A stretch of 64,000 nucleotides of DNA, from NCBI GenBank assembly GCA_963082875.1, contig OY720103.1:2976001-3040000 (forward strand), in the 5' to 3' direction. This document shows, in pieces, positions 55,801 to 64,000 of the stretch (position 1 is the stretch's first letter; each line of letters begins with the position of its first letter). The position numbers and the translations under genes are program-made. The notes under the pieces were generated by a model that saw only the letters and a program-made list of their open reading frames with translations, searched no databases and was not told the DNA's origin. The DNA is from Corella eumyota. Lineage: Eukaryota; Chordata; Ascidiacea; Phlebobranchia; Corellidae.

Positions 55801-57508
55801 AATGTTCACACCCACCAAACTTAAAGTTTCTGCTTCCAATAACAGCGAAAAGATACCTAAACGTTCCCAACCACAAACCACTACACCTCCCCTTGAGAAA
55901 ACACAAAACTCAACCACTTTGAAACCCAAGTTTAAACCTTTATTTACTGCCCCAAAAAAGTCGTCATTTACTGTCAAAAAACAAAAAATTTCCTCCAGCC
56001 CTCCAAGTGCAGTTGTACCCAACCTTGCAACAGAGAAAGATGCTGCTGTTAACCCTGTTGCCATGCCAATCAGCAAAAAAACAACATTTGTAAATGATCC
56101 ATTTGTGTCTGCTTCTCAATTTACAGCTATCGATGATGTAGAAAGGTAAATTCATTTCCTAAATGAAAAATAGTTGATAATAAATTTTGTTTTGTAAATA
56201 AAAAATGATTTAGAAATCAGGTATTTAAAATTTGTTTTATGTTTCAGAAATAATAAGAGTGAGAACGAATCAGTTCACATGGAAAAAGAAAATAGAAACC
56301 CCATCTTGTCAGATACTGTTCAATGCGGTAACTCTAATAACATATCCCCAAAATTTTAACGATTTACTTATGGTATTTAGGAAGTTTTTTTACATAAGAA
56401 ATACATACTGGCAGCGTGGTGTAGTGGTAAGAACACTTGCTACACCACCATGGGGTCGTGGGTTTAGTCCCAACTGCTCTCATGCTGTAGCGCCCTTGAG
56501 TAAGGCGCTATAAATGGTATTAACTCCTGCTGAGCCAGCACTTAATCAGCAGCATAATTACCGGGCAATTATAATCTATAATATCCCAAACTGCTAAAGG
56601 CAACTCGAGACTGGGTCGGAGTAACAGTTGTTACTCTATGTTTAAGTCGCACATTCGACTTTCTCACATCGAGGATAAAGATATATACAAAAAAAAATAC
56701 TTATGTTTATTTTAGAAGTTGGTAGTGAATATAGTGAACCGATCAACTTAAGTTTGCAATCCACTGAAAATCTTGACAACAACACCAACATATCTGGGAG
56801 TGATTTTTGGCTGAATGCAAACAACAAAGAATCCAAAAATGGTTTGGGGAATACATCATAAGTGATATAAAAGTTTTTATAAAAGAAGAGGCCAATGTAT
56901 AGTTAAGGCACTTGCTATCCTCTGAATAGGTCATCAGTTTAATACTACCAATTGCTTCCATTTTAATAGCATTCTTGATTAAGGAGCTTAGTATTTTTTT
57001 TTTTGTATATATCTTTATCCTCGATGTGGGAAAGTCGAATGCGCGACTTAAACATAGAGTAACATCAGTTACTCTGACCCAGTCTCAAATTGCCTGTGGC
57101 AGTTTGGGATATTATAGATTATAATTGCCCGATAATTATACTGCTGATTAGGTGCTGGCTTAGCTGGAGTTCACACCGTTTATAGCGCCTTACTCAAGGG
57201 CGCTACAGCATAAGAGCGGTGGGGATTAAACCTACGACCTCATTAGGGGTGTAGCAAGTGTTCTTACCACTACACCATACTGCTGGTTCATTTTTTTTGT
57301 TCTACTGAGTTTAAAAACAGACCGGTAAATGTAAGGGCAATATCACATCTTCTAACTTAGTCACATTTAATATTTATATTTTATAGAAAACCCATTTTCT
57401 GATATTGAAATGGACATTGAACAAGAAAATGATAAATTAGTCGACCAATGGGAAGAAGAGAAACTAAAGGCATTAGATGAACACATGCCTCCGATTACTG
57501 ATTTTTGA
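52845..57508 (+). CDS. ZCWPW1: ZCWPW1-like CW and PWWP histone-methyl reader
   Basis: Sixteen exons in phase: 52845-52884, 52954-53051, 53214-53319, 53400-53526, 53680-53954, 54061-54187, 54253-54369, 54451-54520, 54745-54846, 54931-55102, 55185-55280, 55413-55586, 55767-56145, 56248-56327, 56716-56841, 57387-57508. They give 736 residues (human 648). The CW zinc finger (about 216-258) reads WVQCCIRSCLKWR, then YWTCSMNKDDLDQNEC. The PWWP domain begins GSIVWAKMPGYPPWPAMV (about 280) and includes YHVVFLDKNVSRAWI. In vertebrates ZCWPW1 reads H3K4me3 with CW and H3K36me3 with PWWP, and acts in meiotic break repair with PRDM9. ZCWPW2 is the other candidate but is shorter. The donor of exon 15 (GTTTGG) is weak, and without that splice the protein ends soon after. 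Confidence 0.9.
56408..56698 (+). mobile_element. tRNA-derived SINE in ZCWPW1 intron 14
   Basis: Head CTGGCAGCGTGGTGTAGTGG, core with CACTTAATCAGCAGCATAAT, tail GATAAAGATATATAC plus A-run ending 17 bases before exon 15. Sense to the gene. Confidence 0.9.
56994..57288 (-). mobile_element. tRNA-derived SINE in ZCWPW1 intron 15, inverted
   Basis: Reverse-complement copy of the same family: tail (T-run, GTATATATCTTTATC) at the left, A-box end (CCACTACACCATACTGCTGG) at the right. Antisense to the gene and facing the intron 14 copy across exon 15. Confidence 0.9.
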
Positions 57509-58680
57509 ATCTTGACTATTTTGTTTTTATAGTTTTTTATTTTTTTATCTTGAAGTTTTTTACTTTTTTTAGTAGAGTTTATATTTATTAGTTAGTCAAT
57601 TTTTTTTGGATTTACCAGAGTTTTTATTTGTTTTATCTTGAAGATTTTCTATTCTTGTTTAAATAAAAATTATCTTTCTATTAAAAGCATTTTAAAATCA
57701 ACTTTTTAAACCAAAAATTATGAAGGCTCTAGGGTAGTAATCTAGTAAAAAAAATATTCAAAAAATAATTTTTTGTCTGTTTTTTTTTCAATAAGTAGAC
57801 TTCTTTATATTATAAATATTCCTTTACTTATAAAAAGCAAATTAGAGAAATAAAGAACAGAGCAGCGACAATCGCTCAACAAAACACTAGACACCCAGAA
57901 ATCAGATAAAATAAAAAAAAAAGAAAAATTTACCAAAAAAATCAAATTCTTTCAGGTGCGATTTGTTTAAAAAAATCACAATTACTAAAGGTAAATTTAT
58001 CGACAATAAAATAAAACGGGAATGAAAAACAAACAAATAAATAAGTGAAGAAGTTTGGTCGATTAAAACCTATACATAAAACTCATTGCAAAAAAATGAT
58101 AAAAAAGGGACAACGTAACAAATGTATGTTACTTTTATAAGTACGATAATCAACGAATTCCTTCAAAGCATTGTAATCTACTTAAAGCAATTACTTTAAG
58201 TCGTTACGCAAAATAATATCTTGCAACAAATTTTTTGTGGAATACTACTTCGTATGTGGTCCAGTAAGCAGTAAGATAATAGCTAATGAACGACACATTG
58301 TATGTGCCAATGTGATTGCATGAAATCTAAGGACGTAATTTGACGGTCAACGTCAAAGAAAAGCGCCACTTTGGACATGAAAATGGTAAAATATTAAAAC
58401 TAAAAATCTCACTAGCTCTTAATATGAATTCAAATATAATAAGACCAAACAAAGCCTATCAACTAGTTATGGACAATATATGGAATCAAAATAATAGGAA
58501 CAGGGGCAATTTACCTTCAATTAGAACAAATTTTTCGTGTAGTTTCTTAAACTTATTCAGTAGGTAATTCTTGAAATATGAAATTGCATTGCTTTGAAAA
58601 TAAAAACAGGCTTACAGAGGTGCAAACCTCTTCTTAAATATTATTCGTATCGTTTTTAATTGACTAAAATAGAAGCTGCA
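57509..58680. other. Convergent intergenic region, ZCWPW1 and UBE2QL1-like
   Basis: About 1.2 kb, AT-rich, with no supported gene. Confidence 0.5.
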
Positions 58681-61600
58681 TTAGCCTTCGTCCTTTTCCA
58701 GCTTTACCCAGCCGTATTTATTATGAATTTTAACAATTCTTTGGAACTCGACTTCCGCGCGTTTTTTCGTTAGTTTGTGTTGCTTTCTTTTTTGATGCTT
58801 GCTTACAACAGCTCCGCCGTGTGACAAAGCTGCTGCAACTTGTACGATTAAAGCCTCCACAGTGTAAGCGCTGCACCAGCCCTGATTCGTAAGAACTTCA
58901 AGGCATATCGCCCCTCCGTTCATTACAAAACCATTCTCAATATAAGGGCTGATCAGGCGAACAAACGGAGGAGAAAATGGAAAGTCCTCTGGGAAATTGA
59001 CACGGAATTTAACGCTCTCTACGTTGTAGTTCTGCATCGATTTCCACAGGTTTGAATTTTCATCAAACTTGTAAAAAACGACTTCCCACTCTGATAGGTT
59101 CGTGCCCCCCTCTTCATCGCCATCAAGCGGACAGGGATTGACCTCAAATGTGCCGTTACTTTCGTTACTTGCTTTACGAAGAAGTCGAAGTTCTTTCATT
59201 AAGCGTCGCGCGTTGATCTGAAATTAGAAAAATTTGATAACAACTTTTTGTTAAACATTTCGCTTGCAATCTACCAAAATAAAATTATTTGACAAAACTA
59301 TAAGCATATGCATGTATATACATACTATCATTTCAGAACAATGCTTTTCATTTATAATTATCCCTTTCCAATATATGATAATCCCAAATTAAATCAATAT
59401 TTCTTGGTTTTGCAGTTAAGATTTAAAAAAAGTAATCAGTAAAAAGAAGCTTTTAAATAAACGTAATTAAACCGACGCCCAAAGAAGGCAAGCTGCTTTT
59501 TTTGTTTTTTAATTGAAAGTGGGTCGATAAATATTTCATCTTTGAAAAAAATCGATTTAATTTTGGAAGCTTAGCTGCTAAATAGATTCACCGAACCAGA
59601 AAAATTTTACGATATCTTCAAAATTAATTTTGTGTCATAAATTTAAACGACCTCAAATATAAAAATATTACACGGCCTGTTTAAAGCACGAGGTTAAGAT
59701 ATATCCTTTTTGACATTACATTTTAAAACCACGATTAATTTTAGCAACACAAACTATTTTTAATAACAAATTACTATTTAAAGACAGCTACAATCGGCCT
59801 TATTAAGTACAAGACATTAATTAACATCGCAATGATATATAATAATCAATAAGTTTTGTAATTTTTTTCTAGTTGACAGGGGACTACTTTAAAACTTTAA
59901 TATGCCAGCAGTCAAAGTTAGACAGCGGGGTGTATTTCTTTTCTATGTACGAGTTAAGATTAATTAGTTTTGTACGTATAATCTGATGTCTAGTTAATTA
60001 GAAAAACCATCTGATTTCTCAACGTCAAATGGCATTGATTAAATGACATAACATCTATGTTAACAAACAAATAGAAGACAGCACACAAGTTTAAAGAAAC
60101 CCTTCAAAAGTAAAAGTTCATAGAAATTAAAATTTACACGCAATTAAGTCTTTAACCACGTGGCTTAACCATTTAACTATTACGTCACTTATAATTGTTT
60201 TCTGTCACGTGGTCGCGAACGACGGTAATTATGACGTCAGGAAAGCAATTAGAAACACGGTGCGACACACTTGGCAAGTTGTTAGTGGTTCAAGTCAAAG
60301 AGCTCGCGTCATGTTTGTTTTAGTTTCAAACGACAATGTTTTGTAACCAAACACAATGACGTCTTAATTGCTGTCTAATTATTTGAAAAAAAACATGCGA
60401 CAGACCTATGCCAGCAGTCCAATAACAGACAAATAAATTGGTGTAACTAAAGGCTAAACTGCGATCCAGGAAATACAGATTAGCCTCAGCCGACCTTCTT
60501 ACATTGGGGCATAGGGCATACATCAGAACACAAAATCCTAATTAACGTCAAAATCTGCAAGACAAGACCATTTAATCATGATTTTGTGCTCACCATTAAT
60601 TATTCATAGCACCCAGTTCAATTGTTTATGCATTATTAATACCATACTGTCGTCTTTTGACTGCAATTCAAGTAATGTCTAATGACCATTTAGGAAATCC
60701 TAAGAGTGCTTGTCGAAGTGATTTAAAGGCCGTTCTGTTTGTTAGAAGCTTTTGACTTAAAGTGCATTGGTGCTTACCAACACACACACTTTTAAGTGTC
60801 TTTGTGTACTTTGACAACATTATAGTTGAAGTAAGGTAAGTGTGAATGTAGCATACTTACTCCAATATGCAAATAAGATGCAAAAAACTTTAAATTTTAC
60901 TGAAAAAATTAAAAAATGGGAAAAAATTACCGGGGGTATTTTCTCTATCGTCGTCTGCATTTTCCTTGACTCGATAATCGCATCCTCTATCCTCAGCGTC
61001 TTTAGGGTTTCCAGCTCCTTTGTGATGTCATCAATTGCGGTAATGACGTCATCGTCGTCGCTGGAGGAGGGTTCGTCCCGCTCCGTGGAAGAGTTTTCGA
61101 AGATGTCGAACGTCTGAATCGGGGAGTTGTTGTTTTCTGTTGAATTGTCCGTATTCGAGGGTTGAGGGTTAATTTGTTCTTGGTTTACAATGGCAGATAC
61201 TTCGACTAAATAAAAAAAAATTTAAATAAAAAACCTATTTTAAAAGAAACGATTTATATTAGCATGGTCAGCGTATTATCAAGGTGCCTTATAGACCCTA
61301 GATATATTTAGCGCTATACGACAACACTTGTTATCTGATTTTAATCTGGTATATGGATAAATAAACAGTTTGATCATAGTTCAAATGCCCCCTTTAACGG
61401 TCAGGTTAAACATTTTTCTACCACGTGCGTTTCTAAAACGAAGAAGCTATTTTTTAATTAATTTTCAGTAATCACACTTACTCTATAATCACACACAACT
61501 TACAGGATTTTAACATGTAAGGTGGTGATAATCTGTGTTAACCTAGACAGTTTTAAATGGGCGAGACTCTATAAGCTGGCATTAAATGACATGTTCATGG

Positions 61601-62274
61601 TGACGAGAATTCAGAGAAACTAATTACTTGTGAGACTATTGGCCAAACTATTTACATACAGTTCATCACAGCGCCCAAATTTAGTGATTACTTTTTCCAT
61701 TTAAGTCATTAGAACGTTCCAAATTTGTCTACTTTTCTAAAAATAACACAGTAACGCCCATATTTTAAATATAGAATGCAAATTTGTGATTTAATGAAGC
61801 GGTGCGGTTAATATATACTAGGCTTGGGCTTAGGATACGTAATGGGCAGAGCACATTAGTCATGTTTGAATTTAAGTGGACAACGGGCTTCTGATAAAAT
61901 CAAGAATCAAATTAAGATTTAAGTGGCTCGACACATTTCAAAGTGGAAAGCGTTTGACGCTGACGATTATTTATTTATCCAAGATTGGTCTTAATAGACG
62001 ACCAGACCTTTTTAATGACGATTTTAAGAAGTGTGACGTAAACGTGATGACGTCATAAGGAAGATGAAAGCGCCGACGCCGCCACTTTGCACTTACGTGT
62101 GATATCTCTTTCGTCGATAGTCGATTTTTCCTTGTCCGCGTGACGTAATACATCGTCGGGATGGGCGATGACGTCACCGGGGTTGGGAACAATTTGGGGT
62201 GACGATGTCGATGACGTCACGCGTCTGAGTCTCTTGACAAAGAGCCGGGCGTATTTTCTCACGACGTTGGGCAT
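58681..62274 (-). CDS. UBE2QL1: UBE2QL1-like E2 ubiquitin-conjugating enzyme
   Basis: Three exons on the minus strand: 62274-62097, 61205-60931, 59217-58681, in phase, 329 residues. The UBC fold of about 172 residues begins RRLMKELRLLRKA and matches human UBE2QL1 and the UBE2Q family: FRVNFPEDFPFSPPFVRLIS, then NGFVMNGGAICLEVLTNQGW, then SAYTVEAL, ending NKYGWVKLE. The catalytic Cys is in GGAICLEV (about residue 256). Like the family it lacks the usual HPN motif. The first two exons add about 157 residues of basic then acidic low-complexity sequence where human UBE2QL1 (161 residues) has none and UBE2Q1/2 have an RWD domain. Five TGACGTCA-type sites lie in or near its 5' exons. Confidence 0.9.
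59218..60930 (-). other. UBE2QL1-like intron 2
   Basis: A 1.7-kb intron, the longest complete intron in the window. Nothing coding was recognised; one TGACGTCA at 60232-60239. Its length may reflect regulatory content. Confidence 0.5.
61206..62096 (-). other. UBE2QL1-like intron 1
   Basis: About 890 bases with no coding signal; one TGACGTCA at 62048-62055, close to the exon 1 donor. Confidence 0.5.
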
Positions 62275-64000
62275 GATTGTTTATTCAAGACGATACACAA
62301 CACTGCTATTATACACCCATTAAACTTAAACCCTAAACCTGGAAAAAAAACAGAAGTTTTTAGGAATTGAGAAAACTAATTCTATTTTAATGTGCTAACA
62401 ATGTTTTGTAGGTTTCCCCTTGTTTTTAAACGGTATTTGTAATGACTCTTGCTGGCACGTGGGCAGTCCGATGAATCACCGAGTATTTAAAAGACTTGAA
62501 ATACCTAATGACATTTCTATTGAATTTAAAACAATGTAGTTCAATTTACAACTTCGAATTTTGAATCGGAACCACACCAATGCTACTTGTAATCTTATTC
62601 CTAGCCTTGGGAATAATATATTTAATATTTCTAAACTTAAAACTTTGAGTTGTTCAGCCTTATGTTTAGAATTTATTTACAATGTTTTTTTTCTTATAAA
62701 ACTACAACACTTAAACTAAACAAATCGTTAAAAAACAATTTTTATTTCAATTTAATTCTCTTAAAATCTTTTTTCGTTGAAATACTACATTTTAACTTGA
62801 ACTACTACATTTTAACTTTAACCAAATATAGTAAACAAATAACAAGAATATCTGATTCTGAAATTTCTTAACAACTTTCTTTGCTGGCTATCGAAAAATG
62901 CACAATGCCTACTAACATCATGTTTTTAATTAAATATCGTTGACACATGCTTTCTATTTGATACAATACAACTGAATTTATCGAATAGACCTGCTAAGGC
63001 CCATGCCGTATAACGATAGTACCCTTATAGCTAGAACACTATAACCAACACCATTACAAAAACTGTTACAAGTAATTTAAAACTTACTGAGTTAGTTTAA
63101 ATGCAAATATTGCTTATTGGAACTTTTTTACACCAGAAATTAAGTACACCATGCAAAAAAACACCCCAAACACACTTAATCTAAATACCAAATAAAAACA
63201 CCCGATACGATAGTCGACCTGTTTCCACTTTTCCCCTTTTAAAGTGTTTATAAAATACACAAAAGGTGCGGATGCATTAACTCAATCAGCAAACAAATCT
63301 ACTTCCTAACTGGCAGCGAAGGTCGATCTGCTTTATAACAATTAAACCACGCATCCGAGTGGCAACTAATCTATATCCAGAAATATAAATATCCTGAGCT
63401 GTGGTGGAAAATGTTTCGGCGTAAGCGCTTTAAATAAAAGTTTCCCCGAAACTTGTGTTATTTATATGCTGCGTTTGTAATTATTGATGTCGCTATAACG
63501 CTATGGGATTTATAACTGAAGTTTTCAGAAAAACAAAGGCTTTCCCGTATTTTAAATGTAAAAATTAAAAGCGAAATTTGTTTAGAATTTTAGTTGTTTA
63601 GAAAATACAGCCCAACTTTAAATCGTTCCAATGCCATGAGAATATTTATTTTTGTATAACTTATCATTAACTTACAATAAACTGACATTAAACGGATAAT
63701 AAAAAACAAACTATCGTTTAAACGTGACCTATAGCTGTTTACTGATACACCAAAACCACAGTTTGGTAATGACGCATACTGGTTGTAAAACAGTAAAGGA
63801 ATAAGTAATGTCATTGCTAATATCTTGGCACTTACTCTATAACCGAAACTGTTTAAGTTGCATATTTGTTATGGAAACAGTTTAGGTTCGGAACAACCCA
63901 CCAGGAAATGAAAATTCCTCTCAAAGTTCGATTTACCGTACACAAAAACCTGACGTGGGGATCTTTCCTAGCCTACGCAAGAATCTATCCAAAATCCTGA
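62275..64000. other. Upstream region of the UBE2QL1-like gene, no gene seen
   Basis: The last 1.7 kb holds only short AT-rich open frames without family features. It should include the UBE2QL1-like promoter. Confidence 0.5.

Noticed and set aside
56232-56513. Open frame continuing from ZCWPW1 exon 14
   Set aside because: It runs out of frame with the gene into the intron and the SINE; the spliced path keeps phase.

Overview
The window looks like tunicate nuclear DNA, most likely a Ciona species. It is AT-rich, with chordate-type genes packed closely on both strands, many short introns with T-rich acceptors, and several copies of a tRNA-derived SINE with a Ciona-like tail. No database was searched. 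Gene identities come from reading the translations against remembered protein families, and exon borders were chosen so that GT-AG sites and reading phase agree across every junction.

Layout: 1-2346 (-) first coding exons of a kinesin-like gene that runs off the left edge. 3583-5787 (+) intronless glycyl-tRNA synthetase. 6478-9842 (+) TMEM129, PTRHD1 and MRGBP, three compact same-strand genes. 10043-11151 (-) MRPL44. 11888-20336 (+) a PPP1R16/TIMAP-type PP1 regulatory subunit with two alternative last exons. 22158-38099 (+) a complete 42-exon BPTF/NURF301 gene of about 3004 codons. 38247-40089 (-) IQCK. 41130-43633 (+) an alkylsulfatase-type metallo-beta-lactamase protein. 43788-47007 a 3.2-kb element with long terminal inverted repeats, holding a hairpin, tRNA-like tandem units and a 367-bp satellite. 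47396-47837 (+) a small unrecognised gene. 48450-52252 (-) an HRI-type eIF2-alpha kinase. 52845-57508 (+) ZCWPW1-like CW/PWWP histone reader. 58681-62274 (-) UBE2QL1-like ubiquitin-conjugating enzyme.

The genes are mostly housekeeping and do not form one pathway. There are loose themes: chromatin (BPTF, MRGBP, ZCWPW1), translation and its control (GARS, MRPL44, HRI) and ubiquitin (TMEM129, UBE2QL1).

The most interesting non-gene signals are: four near-identical 135-137-nt structured repeats, all sense and just inside four BPTF introns, that fit an H/ACA snoRNA layout; a perfect U12-type AT-AC donor in the kinesin motor exon; a CaaX-bearing versus CaaX-lacking last-exon choice in PPP1R16; oppositely oriented SINEs flanking an in-frame-skippable ZCWPW1 exon; the composite inverted-repeat element; and a strong excess of the CRE palindrome TGACGTCA.
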